A stretch of 64,000 nt of DNA from Narthecium ossifragum. Its lineage: Eukaryota > Streptophyta > Magnoliopsida > Dioscoreales > Nartheciaceae. The notes beneath the pieces are model-generated. The model saw nothing but the letters and a program-made list of their open reading frames with translations, did no database searches and had not been told where the DNA came from. The stretch covers positions 6,458,001 to 6,522,000 of the forward strand of contig OY986969.1 of NCBI GenBank assembly GCA_963920575.1, given 5' to 3'. A program made the position numbers and the translations under genes. This document shows positions 25,001 to 63,360 of the stretch, piece after piece (the first letter of the stretch is position 1; each line of letters opens with the position of its first letter).

Positions 25001-27540
25001 ATGGTAAATGACAAACAACTAATCCATCAGGCTCGCCCCGATGCTCATGTACCAAAATCACATCTGTAAAATCATGTGCCCGACATGTTCCAATGATTTC
25101 TGAGATAACCTGCAAAGCAGTGCAGTGTAAATAACAATAAAGTTAGCTGGAAAAGAAGTATCAAGTGAAGAAGTCAACAGAAACATTTATACGGCTTATA
25201 CTTAGTAACATGTGGTAAATGTGGAGGGGATACCAACTGTCTCACCAGTTTTGAAAGGACAATGTCCAAATAAGACATTGAAAGATGATTTTCGGGAGGA
25301 AACTGTGAGACAGATACCAAAGAAAACTAGATGATATGTCAGCTAAAATATCATAATTGGCTCAGAATACCGATGACCCTAGCAAATTCTGTAGACCTCC
25401 CTTTCTATAAAAAATCTTTTTCTACTCTTCGTACAATAAAGCGAGCAAATATACTTAGCCTTGGCTATAACTAAACAACTTGCAGATTCAAAGCTGGAAG
25501 AAAAAATGAAAGAATACTTGCATCATTATTAAGAGAAAAACTAATAACTAATAAATAGACGAAGAGCCTCTTAGAATTAAGCTTGAAATACCAAATTCTT
25601 AGACAGCATAACCAGCATCCTTTACATAAGTGATGTTAGTAAGTAATCAAGGCTATAAACAAGTCTGAACTAGCAATTCAGTTTCGACCACCTTAGTTGC
25701 AAATTTGGAGCCCAAAACCCATATATGGCTAATAAGTCTATTGGATGCTACTTTAAACCCAAAATCCAAACAGATATTACCAATATTATCTCCATACAGA
25801 TTTCATGTGCTCTTTAAATGTAATTGGGCCTTCTTCCAAAGTAAAAGAGAAAACTTTGGCTACATTATTTAGGGCCAAAAGGAACAATGTTCCAAGGGGG
25901 CTGCTTTTCATGAGAATAAGGTTATTTGTGAATAAGCGATTATCAAACTAATAAAAAGAAGGAATAATGTTCCAAGGGGGCTCCACCCATACTCGAATAC
26001 AAGAACCAGATAAAAGACTTCATGTCCATCCACTGCATATGGTCATGTCCCTCCCCAGCTTCTCTAATGGCATTTATAATCTTCAACAAGTCAAGCTCTG
26101 CAATCTCCATAGCCTAAAAGTGCCTCCCAAGAGTGATGTTGCAAGAAATCTGACCATTTACCCTTTCAACATAATAACCAATGGAAGCCTTTTGATGCAT
26201 GAATAGAAGTGGACAAACAGAAATACTTTCCAAAGTTCCATGCACTGACCATGGTGGCCGACTTCACGATCTCTTCATCCCCCAATCTTACTCCAGGTCC
26301 ACCAAATCCCTCTAAACAGAACAGTTTCATATGCTAATAAATCCATACATCGCATAATCGCCCTGGAAGATCCATAGGTGGCTGCAGACACCATGCTCCA
26401 GTATCTCTATTGCTAGCAAGCACGTTGATACAATCGGTCCTCAAAAAAAGAACGGCTTCAGTAACCTTATCAATCCTCTAAATCCTAACCAAACTTTCTG
26501 CTTAGTTAATGCAGATCTGGCAATTGCCCTACCCCCCCTAACAGCAGTCTAATTATCGCACATTGCATACATCCCTAAGTCCAAAATACCATAAATGCTC
26601 CTGCAGGTTTCCATGAGCTGAGTTTAGAGCTGCAATTTCGTGACACTATCTTGTATCATTGTGCAAGGAAATACATTTGGTTTTGCAGGTCGTCATGATG
26701 AAGTACACAAATTCCCTCCATAGAGTACAAAAGAGAACGAATTATTATTTTGTTGACTCCAGGTTGAAGTCTGATCAGTGTTGGAAGAGGTTATTTGTGG
26801 TAGGTTGGATTAGGAAAGTCATGTAAACAAGAATTTGCACAGATGAACCAGAAAACAGTGAAAGAAAAGAACTCTACCAACCTGACTCCCACGATTCATA
26901 CGAGTTGCATTCGGGAAGACAAACTTCAGTTCCTGAGAAAGTCATGGATAACAAATCAGCTGAGAGCCCAAAAACCTAAAACTTGAAACGGACAACATGA
27001 CAACTATAAAAACAATTGGGAGCAGGTTACCTTGACAAACTGGATTAGAGGCGCACTAGGATCACGAGAAGTGGTCAGGAGTATCTTTGGATCTTTATCG
27101 GATACATTCGCATACTCATCATCAATGGTAGTTCTCGGTACTACCAACACACAAAATAAAGTACAGAATAGAATCAGCCTACAAATCTTAGACGAACATA
27201 AAGATTACTAAAAATGAGCTAGCAAGACCGAGATTTCAATCTCGAATGGCGAAAGAAGCAAGAAGAGACCTGCGGTACTCTCATCCTCTAGATCGATTTC
27301 TTGACGCAGAGCCGCCTCCTCGTTGCGGAGCTCGGTGGGGATCGGCTTCCCCTCTGAACCAAAGTAACACGAATAAACAACAAAAGAATACAATTCGCTA
27401 GGGCTTCTGGTGAGGTAGGCAACCTTACCTTCAAGGGCTTGGCGGATCTTGCGCTTCTTCTCGTAGTACTCGCGCTCCTTCCCCTCGAGGCTCTTACGGT
27501 ACAGGTACTCCCTCCTCTGCCTTATATTCCGACGCAGCAT
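22010..27540 (-). CDS. IMP4: IMP4, U3 snoRNP component of the SSU processome
   Basis: CDS complement(join(22010..22108,22310..22394,23464..23570,24785..24874,24966..25109,26882..26932,27031..27140,27270..27353,27429..27540)), 293 aa, close to the family's usual length. All nine exons join in phase through GT-AG sites. The N-terminus (MLRRNIRQRREYLYRKSLEG) and EGKPIPTELRNE, IDDEYAN are IMP4-specific. The Brix domain follows (SQVISEIIGTCRAHDFTDVI, GLVVCHLPYGPTAYFGLLNV, ILTFANQSDYISFR, GPRFELRLYQ) and the end is EWVIRPYMNTAKKRTVLGQ. IMP4 works in the nucleolus with MPP10 and IMP3 to hold U3 snoRNA on pre-rRNA for the early cleavages of 18S maturation (established). It is transcribed away from the lysyl-tRNA synthetase gene across a 288-bp shared promoter. 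Confidence 0.96.
22151..22192 (-). mobile_element. LINE 3'-tail-like fragment in IMP4 intron 8
   Basis: 'cttttttatttatttattat' then 'tatacaagcccgaaggctcgg'. In complement this reads CCGAGCCTTCGGGCTTGTAT followed by an A-rich TAATAATAAATAAA tail, like the ends of the LINEs elsewhere in the window. It is only about 40 bp and could be coincidence. Confidence 0.35.
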
Positions 27541-27828
27541 CCTCCTCCACGGAGCTTTCTCTCGATAGCCGTCGCAAGTTCGGTCGATTCCACCGGCGTT
27601 GGACAGGCGACAACAAAACCCTAGCTAAACCCTCGATCGATCGATCGATCTCTCAATGGCCTAACGCGGACGCGGCTCGTTGGACCAAAAAGTTACTGTA
27701 CATTTCGAGTCGAACTCAAGCTGGACCGGGTTCGTTCCGGTTCGGCTCATTTACAACCCTATCTCGAACCTAAAACCCCCCTCTATCCCTCCCCGCTTAC
27801 CTCTGCTTCTTCTCCAACAATCGAGACA
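27541..27828. promoter_or_regulatory. Bidirectional promoter between IMP4 (-) and LysRS (+)
   Basis: Only 288 bp lie between the two start codons, so both 5' UTRs and core promoters must share it. A telo-box AAACCCTA is at 27616-27623, about 75 bp from the IMP4 ATG, with a second partial copy (AAACCCT) at 27628. A (GATC)n stretch is at about 27633-27650. Telo-boxes are characteristic of plant ribosomal-protein and ribosome-biogenesis promoters (established), which fits IMP4. No TATA box was recognised. Confidence 0.75.
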
Positions 27829-54932
<27,104 letters not shown>

Positions 54933-55946
54933 GGGTTTTTCTGAAGGAAACGAGGATGAAAGTTTTCATTGGAGGTGCTTTCAACAACGTTGGTGTAATT
55001 GTCCAGCGATGACATTTTTGAAGGGTATTTATCTGGCTTGTCTTTTTTGTTTTTTCTATCTTGCAATTCATGAGTTCCCTGGGAGAGTTTTCTCATGTGT
55101 ACTTAGCGTGCAGGTTCTGCATTTCCTGTATCCTAGCATTTGATTGGCTTCTATTTAAACATGACATTGAATAATGCTTAAATTGGTTCCTGCTTCTACC
55201 TGGCATTAAATTTAGCAAAGGCTAGATCGAAAGTCCTATATTTTTCTCCTGTCTATGAACTGGCACATTGGTTGTAACTTGCAGAGGTTCGTGACAGCGG
55301 CGGCATAAAATCAGCACAACCTATTAACTGGTGTGCTGCATACAGCCTGGGAAAGTCTCGTTTTTACAATGCTCGTCGTGTTTTCTGATCCTTTATGAGA
55401 TGCATTGTGAGTAGATGCACTTTTGAGTGCATGATGTAATGGTTAGAACCTGTGACCTCTAGTGTGGGGGTCACTGGTTCTGGCTTTGGTGAGGCACAAC
55501 CTATTTATGGCATGAAAGAGGAGCGCGGTCGTATGTAGATACCGACTCAGTAATTTGTTGAAGTTAGATATGGGGTATTTGCCTCTGGACTCATTTAATC
55601 AAAAAAGAAAAGGAAACAGAAAATTTGTAGTAGAAAATGAGAGAATTGCAGCGAGTCTAAATATGGAAAGAGATGTTCAGGTTTACAACTAGAGTTGGAT
55701 CTGGAAAGATGAAAGGCTAACCGTGTAGTTCCAACTTTCTAAGTGATCTGCATGTGAAATCGCCATTTAATCTTGATATGGTGTATTTTAAAGAGAGATT
55801 GGCATGTTCACCCTTTTCTTCTTCTTGGCGTTAATATCATATCAATCCCTGAAATCTCCTAAATTTCACATTAATCTCTCAAATCTTGATAATATCATAG
55901 TAGCCCCTCAAGCTTATTTACAGGCTTCAAATTTGGCTATGTCGGG
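54933..55946. other. 3' flank of LysRS and intergenic
   Basis: The first few hundred bases are presumably 3' UTR. No second gene or repeat family was recognised before the poly-T of the next LINE. Confidence 0.4.
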
Positions 55947-58302
55947 TTTTTTTTTTTTTTTTTTTTTTTTTGATGAGTTTTGCCTGAGGGTTAGGGGTTT
56001 CATAACTTACATTAGTGCCTCTAAAATAGACCTAGGACTCTCCGTGGAGATCCATTCAAAACCTTGTTGGCGAGTTCTACACCATTGGGTCACTCTATCC
56101 GTCATCTAAACGCATGACCGTGGCATGTATACAAAAACAATAGAGTCTAATGACAACACTTCTACCCATATTTCTCTAATGAACCCCACTACATCATTAG
56201 GCCAAAGCCTATTACCATTGAGGATCTTGATCGCATAAAGAGCATCAGACTCTACAACCAACCTATTGAGCAAACGCTACTTGGACCACCGAATGGCATG
56301 AAGAATAGCTAATAGTTCGCCTTCAAGCGTGGACATGGCGTGAATGACCTTTTCTGTAGCCCACACAGCTGCATCAAAGCGTCCAAGGCCGACAACACCA
56401 ACAGCAGCTAGTTCTCCACCCACATAGACATCCACTTGAACAACAACATCTCCAATTGCACAATGAGAAGCTATCTGGTTGGAGACACCACTCCCTCTAT
56501 GTTCCGACCAGACCTGCACAATTCTGATAATTCTCCTCACAAAGACCACAATCGAATCACCAACTCCATCGAAGACCCACCTGTTGCGATCCTTCCAAAG
56601 AATCCACAAAGCAAAGGCAATAAGAGACTTGAGTTTTTTCACTCGGACCACCGAGGAGGACTGACATAGAATAGTCAATAGATCTTCAAACTCCCAATCC
56701 TCAACCTCCGGCCACTCATGCTGTAGCAACAAAGAAAGCACCTCATTTACTCATGCACGCCGAAATAGAGCATGCCCAATGGTCTCTGCCTCAAGCCCAC
56801 AACGCGGACAATCCCGCTCATAAAATGCGCAATATCGCCATTGAAAGTCTCTAACCGGCAATCTTCCATGTAGCGCCTTCCACACAAAGAATCTAACCTT
56901 CATATCAGTCGGGAGAGTCCAGATATTGCACCATCTAACATCTTCCTTTGCTGCCAAATCTCGAAATCTACATCTCAACACAAGAGGTAAGTTGAAGCAA
57001 TTGTGATGGTTCCTCCTTTGCCATAGGACCATCTAACTTCATCCTCAGAAGCATGAAACCTGGGCCTCACCTCCTTAATTTGCCGGGGCAACAAAGGGTG
57101 AAAGAACCCCCAAAGTTTCTCTTCATTCCACAACCCATCAATTAGGAAATCTCCAACAATTGCCTTCTCAAGTCATATGATAGAAGCAACAAGAGTAGGT
57201 CTTCTACACAGTGGTTCCTCATGAACCCACACATCAAATAGGACACTGAGCCGGCTTTGAGTGCATGGAACTCTTGAGAACCCAAACCGCAAAAGGTCAG
57301 TAGCTTCACAAAGCTTCTTCCAGTGAATAGAACCCTTCGTTTGATTTCTAGCCAAAGGTAGCACCTCAGCCCATGAGTACTTTGCCCTTGCAAGTTGCGT
57401 CCAAATATTCACCTTGCTCGGTTCTAAAAAGACCGTCATTCTCTTCATCTTCAAAGCACATTGCCAAACTTCAAAATCCCGAACACCCAGCCCTCCCACC
57501 TCCTTCGGCTTGCATACCACCTCCCAAGCCACTCGCCCAACTCCCGATTTCTTTCCCTGCCATAAAAATCCCGACAAATTCGCTCTATTTTGAAAATAAC
57601 CACCACCGGAAGAGATGTCATGGCCATCACATAAGCTGAGATGGCTTGAAGAACTGATTTTAGGAGGATTACTCTTCCGGCTGCCAAAATGAGCCTTCCT
57701 TGCCAAGAAAGAACCTTATTCGCCATTTTCTCTAAGAGGTTAGAGAAATCAACCACAGAGATACGTCCCATCGATAGGGGAACACCAAGATAGTTCCAAA
57801 CTCCTTCTGCTTCAGTAACACCAAGAATATTGATAATCACATCACGCCTATCTTGTGGTACTTTCGGAGAGAATACAAGGCTGGATTTTGAAGGGTTCAT
57901 TTCCAAACCTGACAGTGATCTGGAGAACAACAGCTTCTGCTTAAGCTTTCTTGCCTCCAAACATGTCGCATGAACAGTGAAGAGACAGTCATCGGCGTAA
58001 AGAAGATGAGAAATTGAGAACTCGAGTTCTTGAAGTGAAGGCCAATGAGACCCGAAGTTGGGTCCATAAGAATTCATGATAAAACCTCTTGTGCCACAAG
58101 AAAGAGAAATGACGAAAGAGGATCGCCTTGTAGGGAATCTCATGGCAAGAAGAGTGTGTTCCAAGAACCGCCAATCCACTTTATCATAAGCGGATCTAAG
58201 GTCCACCTTGATAACCATAATTCCTCTAGTTTTTGGAGCAACTCTTACCGAATCCATGATTTCAATCGCAACATCTATGTTGTCATGAATCGATCTCCCC
58301 GG

Positions 58303-58650
58303 GACATAAGCCGATTGTTCAAGCCTGTTAGACTATATACCTATTAACTCTCCCTTTTCCAAACACTTAAGCTTTTGGGTTGAGTGGTTAGAGTGTCTCA
58401 CATGGTATCAGAGCAGAGGTCTTGGGTTCAAACCTTACTCCCTCCAATAGTCGCCTCAGCCGCTCCTTAAATTCAATATTCTCGTGTGAAGAGTCATGCC
58501 ACACGTGAGGGGGCATGTTAGACTATATACCTATTAACTCTCCATTTCCCAAAGGTTTAAGCTTTTGGGTTAAGTGATTAGAGTGTCTCACAAAGCCCAA
58601 TGACACCATCAAGACATAAGCCGATTGTTCAAGCCCAATGACGCCATCAA
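58303..58650. repeat. 38-bp tandem duplication of LINE RT sequence split by the mini-LTR element
   Basis: 'gacataagccgattgttc' + 'aagcc' (58303-58325), then after the insertion 'aagcccaatgacaccatcaa' (58593-58612), rebuilds one unit. A second unit follows directly at 58613-58650 with one base changed (gacgcc). The duplication came before the insertion. Confidence 0.85.
58326..58592 (+). mobile_element. Complete miniature LTR retrotransposon (SMART/TRIM), 267 bp
   Basis: Two 77-bp LTRs, 58326-58402 and 58516-58592, both start TGTTAGACTATATACC and end GTGTCTCACA; they differ at about 7 positions. The primer site TGGTATCAGAGC (58403-58414), complementary to initiator Met-tRNA, begins directly at the LTR edge. 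The polypurine tract GAGGGGGCA (58507-58515) lies directly before the second LTR. The target duplication AAGCC is at 58321-58325 and 58593-58597. The 113-bp inside cannot code. Every cis-signal of an LTR element is present without any gene, so it must be moved by another element's enzymes. Confidence 0.93.
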
Positions 58651-58709
58651 GCACATGTTCCATCCTAGAAATTGGCTATGTAGTTAGATTGTAGGGAATA
58701 TTCACACGC

Positions 58710-60517
58710 GCGGCATAGATTGCCATGCCGGTGGCACGCGCCGTGCCGGCAACCCGCCGGTACGCGTCGTGCCGACCGGCATGCCCCTGTGCCGGTCAGA
58801 TGAGTGAAATTCACTCGTATTCAACATCTCCAATTGGTCAAATATAATCTCTTATACCATAGTAGAGTGAAAACATATCAAAATAGTATAATACAATATA
58901 TGACACATAATCAACAACTCAATACATCTCTTATATGAGCACACACAAAGCTCTTTCTCAGACTAACTATAATCTGTCATCCGGTGGTCTAAGATAAATG
59001 TTTCTAGTAGAATTCATGTGCTGCATATACTGAGGGAAAGTCATATAAGGAGAATAATAGACTTCAAAATCTCTAATGAGTAACTAGTACTCTGCAACAT
59101 CACGCTGGAAATCAATGACAGTTTCAGGAGCCTATATAGTCACCACTTCTATCTAATGTGGTTGGTTTGTATCAAGATAGTCATAAGAATATTCGGAACT
59201 ATCATGCGAAGTAGATGATCCGGTATCTCCAAGAATACCATGCATGAAGGTAGGCTCATGTGGCCACTAAGGCTGGCCGATGTGACTAGAATGCTGGGAC
59301 GTAGCATAACTGTCCTGATCATCTCTCCAATTTTAATTAATTTTGATGTAAAATACAACATTTATCAATTAATATGAAAATTATCATAAGTAATTAACAT
59401 ACAAAATAACATTAGCAATTAACGTAAAAATTAGCATGAATAAGTCATAAAAAAAAACTAAATAGCATCAGAAAGTAATATAATAATTAAAATAATTATG
59501 AACGTAAAATTTTAAAATTTCATATGATACATTTAATTATTGAAAAGTTACTATTATTAGATAAAAAAGAATGCTAAAAACAATCATTATTAAACAAAAA
59601 AAATGTTAAATAATAATAAATAACATATTGATTTTTAGCTTGTCGCACTCACTCACCCCCTCTCTCTCTCCTTCTCTGACTTGCTGACTACATGACCAGC
59701 TTCTCATCTTTCATTTCTCTTCTTATCTTGCTCTATATGCTGCCCATAAATTCATGTGTCACCCCTCCTCTCTCTCCTTTTTCTTTGCTTGTTCTCCGTT
59801 GGCCACTACTCTCCTCTCTCCTTCTCTTATTTTTCTCCCGCATGCCCTCTCACTCCTTACCGACCCCCGAGATCGCGATCGCGGCTTCTCCTCCCCACGC
59901 GGCTCCTCCGCCTCCGGCTCCGGTTCCTCGCCTCCGGCTCCGGTTCCTCGCCTCCTCGCCTCCGGCTCCGGCTCCTCGCCTCCGCCTCCGGCTCCTCGCC
60001 TCCGCCTCCGGCTCTAGCTCCCCTTCGCCTCCGTCTCCTCCTCTTCTCCGCCTCATCCTCCCCCCAGCTACGACCCCCCCCTGCTCCGACTCGTCCTTCC
60101 CTCCCGCTCTCTTTCTCCTCCTCCCTCTTCCTCTGTTTCTCTCCTCTTTCCCTCCTCCGCTCTCTCTTTCTCTCCTCCCTCTTCCTCTTCCTCTGTTTCT
60201 CTCATCTTTCTCTCCTCCCCTCTCTCTCCTCCCCTGTTCCTCTCTCTCCTCCGGCTCCTCTGTTTCTTTCCTCTTTCCCTCCTCCCCTCTCTCTTTCTCT
60301 CCTCCCTCTTCCACCGTTTCTCTTCTCTTTTCCCTCTTTCCCTTCTTCTCTTATCCTTCCCCTTTCTTCCCTTCGGTGTCCAGCTCCTCCCCTCCTCTTC
60401 TCCGATCCGGTACGTATCGGGTCCTCTTTTTCGATACCGCCACAACTTCGGCACCCCCCAGAGTGCGGTATGGAAATCCTTGCACGGCGGTATTGAAGTT
60501 GCTAAAATCTCCACTGA
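58710..60517 (-). mobile_element. hAT-like transposon remnant, copy 2
   Basis: It starts with a GC-rich hairpin region ('ccatgccggtggcacgcg', 'ccgtgccggcaa'), continues with 'cagatgagtgaaattcactc' as in copy 1, and on the minus strand encodes a decayed transposase-like C-terminus (about 58970-59330: EPTFMHGILGDTGSS, SSEYSYDYLDTNQ, DFEVYYSPYMTFPQYM, NIYLRPPDDRL). Then come an AT-rich stretch and a 700-bp CT-rich tract. It is longer than copy 1 by about 340 bp in the coding-like part. The family assignment rests on recalled hAT transposase tails. The right end is cut by the next LINE's tail at 60518. Confidence 0.55.
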
Positions 60518-62460
60518 TTTTTTTGTTTGATTAGATGAGCCTATTGTCTAACATGAACTACAAGAACCTGTCTATCGACGTAATGCCATCCGCCAAGGCC
60601 CAATAAAGAGGCACTTGAACTCGGCGGCACCACCGCGCTATCCCATTTGCTATACAATTTTGATCTCTGGGGATATGAGTAAAAACAAGAGCCTGGAAGT
60701 GCATCCCCACCTCCCAAATATCCTTCAAAACCGACTCAACCTGATGAGTCCAAAGCATCCTGCTCTCCAACATGTCAACTGCCATTTTTGAGTCAGATTC
60801 CACCACCAACTCCACATAGCCCTTCTCCCTAGCCCAGGTAATCCCATAAAAGATTGCACGTAGTTCCGCCTCAATACACGATCCAACATCAACGGGTCTT
60901 CCCATAGCTCAGACCGCCTCTGTGTCTTTGATCTCCACCACGTCAATCGCCGTTGCTTGATTTGTGTCAGGCACCCATGAAGCATCTACCTGCAAAACCA
61001 TCCTCTCCCATCTCCTCCTTGCGTCTGAACGGATCCCTCGCATCTGTAGGCACTCCTTGGTTGATCGACATGCTTTGAACACGAGGCTTCTCGCTGAATC
61101 CCCACCCCCATCGAAAACTACTCGATTTTGATCCTTCCATATTAACCATATGACATAGGCAACATGAACCTTGAGGTTTCTTCTGCCCTCTTCATTCGAG
61201 GATCTGAGTAATAAATTCAAATAATCTTCTGCCCTCTTCACGCAGGATAGCCTCTAGGACTTCTTTGGCGAATCCACACTCCAACAACGCTTGAGAAATA
61301 CTTTCAGTATCGCTTCCACACCTCGAGCATAACCTGTCTGAGACCAACATGCACCTCCACAATGCTTCTTTCACAGCCAGTTTACCATGAATGGCATGCC
61401 AAAGAAATTGCTTGACTCTTGGCCCAATAGGCAAACTCCAAAGGTTTCTCCAAACCTCCATCTCATCATAACGTTTGGGATTAACTTTCTCCTTCACTAA
61501 AAAATCATAAGAAGATGATGTAGTGATGAGACCATTCTTATTTAGGGACCAGCGACAGCAATCCCAAGTTTCCTCTGCTCTAATGGGAACTTTGAAGATC
61601 TCTTCTGCCAAGCCTACATGACCAAACTCTACCACACAATCATAGTTCCATTCTGACTCATTCTGCAAATCCCCCACCACCGCGGAATGAAAACATTCAT
61701 CGCCATTGAAGAGAAGGGGAGAATGTGCCAGAGCACCAAAGCCTAGCCAGTTATCATGAATCAGTCTAATTGCACTATTCTTGCCTGGTTTACAAATTAA
61801 TCCCTTGTTGATCACGTCTGCAGCCTCGCATAAAGCTTTCCAATGTGGTGATCCACCCCGAAGAGTCCTCTTAGACGGGAGAATCTCTTTCGATTTGTAC
61901 TTGGCTCTACTCAACTGCTTCCAAAATACTTTGACTCTTATCAAGGAACAAAGCCATTCTGTTCATTTTCAACGCTTTTTGCCAAAGGCCTAGATCTCTC
62001 AGCCTTAGCCCTCCCACCTCTTTAGGAGTACAAACCTCTTTCCAAGCCACATTGCAAAGACTTGATCTCTTCCCTCTCAAAAGAAAGTGTCCACAGATGC
62101 TTTCCAATCTTTGAATCACCTTCACAGGTAGCTTTGAAGTTGTCATGACATAGCCTGGAATGGACTGTAGAACAGACTGAATTAAAGTTACCCTTCTGGC
62201 TTCCGAGATTAATCTACCTTGCCACCCCAAAACTCTGTCATCTTATCAATAAATCCTGAATAATCTATAGTGGAGATCCTCTTGTCACTGACAGGAACTC
62301 CCAAGTAATTCCAAACATCTCTAGCAGCTGAAATGCCAAGAATGTGACATATAGTACGTCTTCTATCCACATCCATGACTTTAGATAAGCGAATACTTGA
62401 CTTAAGGGGATTCATTTCCAATCGGAAAAGTTCCTTGAAGAAGATAAGTTTCTGCTTACA
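60518..62460 (-). mobile_element. L1-type LINE, 5'-truncated, antisense
   Basis: A short T run at 60518-60524 is the 3' tail. On the minus strand, RNase H is at 60558-60985 (CIEAELRAIFYGITWA, VVESDSKMAVDMLESR, THIPRDQNCIAN), zinc-finger RVT at 61192-61944 (GPRVKQFLWHAIHGKLAV, CSRCGSDTESISQALLEC), and the C-terminal part of RT at 61907-62460 (WNYLGVPVSDKRISTIDY, GRLISEARRVTLIQSVLQ). It stops upstream of YADD. Frames are interrupted. It differs enough from the LINE at 55947-58675 to be another subfamily. Confidence 0.85.
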
Positions 62461-63093
62461 TGGGAGCGGACGGATCTGCTAAGAAAGATTATACTAGTTG
62501 CTACTCCTAACAAAAAACGCCTAATCCTAAAAGTGATTACAGTAGAGCTACACCTAATAAGAAAGAATGCTGGTACTGGAGATCTGTTCGGATGGATTTG
62601 TTCTCTGTTGCAATTTCTTTTATACTTCACATGGAGTAACCGCCTTGAAACTATCAAGAATCCACGATTCATGACCATTCGCATTAACTGGGAAACATCA
62701 CTAGTATCTCCACTCGCTGGCCTGTTTCGTAGAAAAAATTCAATTCAAGCTGAATTTGGTACATGTAAACCGAACTTTTACGTGAAGAACAGTAGGAATC
62801 TGCCAAAGCCATTGCGAACTACTAAAATCCACTGTACGAGCATGAAACAAGGGAGAATAGATAATATGATTTACATCGTTACAAAATTTGGATTTAGCAG
62901 CCAAGCACGCAGGCTACAATTATTTTAATCAGTTACACGTATCGACAACTTAAAATGATGAGATATATATAGATAAGAATTGCACATGTACTTGTCGTTT
63001 CAATAAAAGTTGATGTCGATAAATAAAGCTTACATCTTATGGTGTTCTTGATATCGTACACTTGTGACGCTGGCAGTCGTCTACCTGAAATGC
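62461..63093. other. Intergenic between the LINE and mEF-G
   Basis: Includes the mEF-G 3' flank. The 131-codon plus-strand frame (62533-62928) has no recognisable family features. Nothing else was recognised. Confidence 0.4.
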
Positions 63094-63360
63094 TTATTCG
63101 GTACCTTTGCTAGCCTTGTATGTGTTTACCAATTGTGTCTGTACATCTTGAGGCACAGGTGAGTGCTCTAGGTATTCCATTGTGAATTCGCCTTTGCCCT
63201 GTTACAGGAAAAGAATCAATGAATGTGAATATTTAGCAATAACTAAGCCATCATATTTCCAAACAAATTCATGGAACACTGCAAAATATGTTTGGAATGG
63301 TCGTACCTGTGTCATTGAACGAAGGGCCGTCGAATATCCAAACATATTGTTCAGCGGAAC
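63094..63360 (-). CDS. MEFG1: Elongation factor G, mitochondrial, last two exons (partial)
   Basis: Partial CDS complement(join(63094..63198,63307..63360,...)); the rest lies beyond 64000. The penultimate exon encodes VPLNNMFGYSTALRSMTQ and the last GKGEFTMEYLEHSPVPQDVQ followed by 14 residues ending KASKGTE and TAA. This is the C-terminal domain V end of EF-G; MTQGKGEFTMEY with a Lys-rich tail is the mitochondrial (mEF-G1) form and differs from the plastid one. EF-G is the GTPase that moves tRNA and mRNA through the ribosome (established). Both introns are GT-AG. 63361-64000 is intron, with no further exon recognised. Confidence 0.88.

Larger units (their letters stand above)
55947..58675 (-). 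mobile_element. L1-type LINE, 5'-truncated, antisense
   Basis: A 25-T run at 55947-55971 is the 3' tail. On the minus strand, RNase H is at 56277-56741 (VSTLEGELLAILHAIRWSK), zinc-finger RVT at 56751-57032 (CPRCGLEAETIGHALFRR), and RT at 57173-58257 (VIKVDLRSAYDKVDW, HLLYADDCLFTVHAT, WNYLGVPLSMGRISVVDF). Coding continues upstream past the inserted mini-LTR element to EHVLDGVIGLEQSAYV and stops near 58675, so endonuclease and ORF1 are absent. Frameshifts break the frame. Confidence 0.85.

Noticed and set aside
58403..58434. tRNA-like sequence (TGGTATCAGAGC ... GGTTCAAACC)
   Set aside because: No acceptor or anticodon arm forms. It is the primer site and interior of the miniature LTR element.
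59692..60534. 280-codon Ser/Pro/Leu-rich frame and its Glu/Arg-rich antisense
   Set aside because: Same CT-rich tract as in the other hAT-like copy; open in several frames on both strands with no conserved motif.
62533..62928. 131-codon plus-strand frame
   Set aside because: No recognisable domain, no splice or promoter context, and near a truncated LINE; not enough to call a gene.
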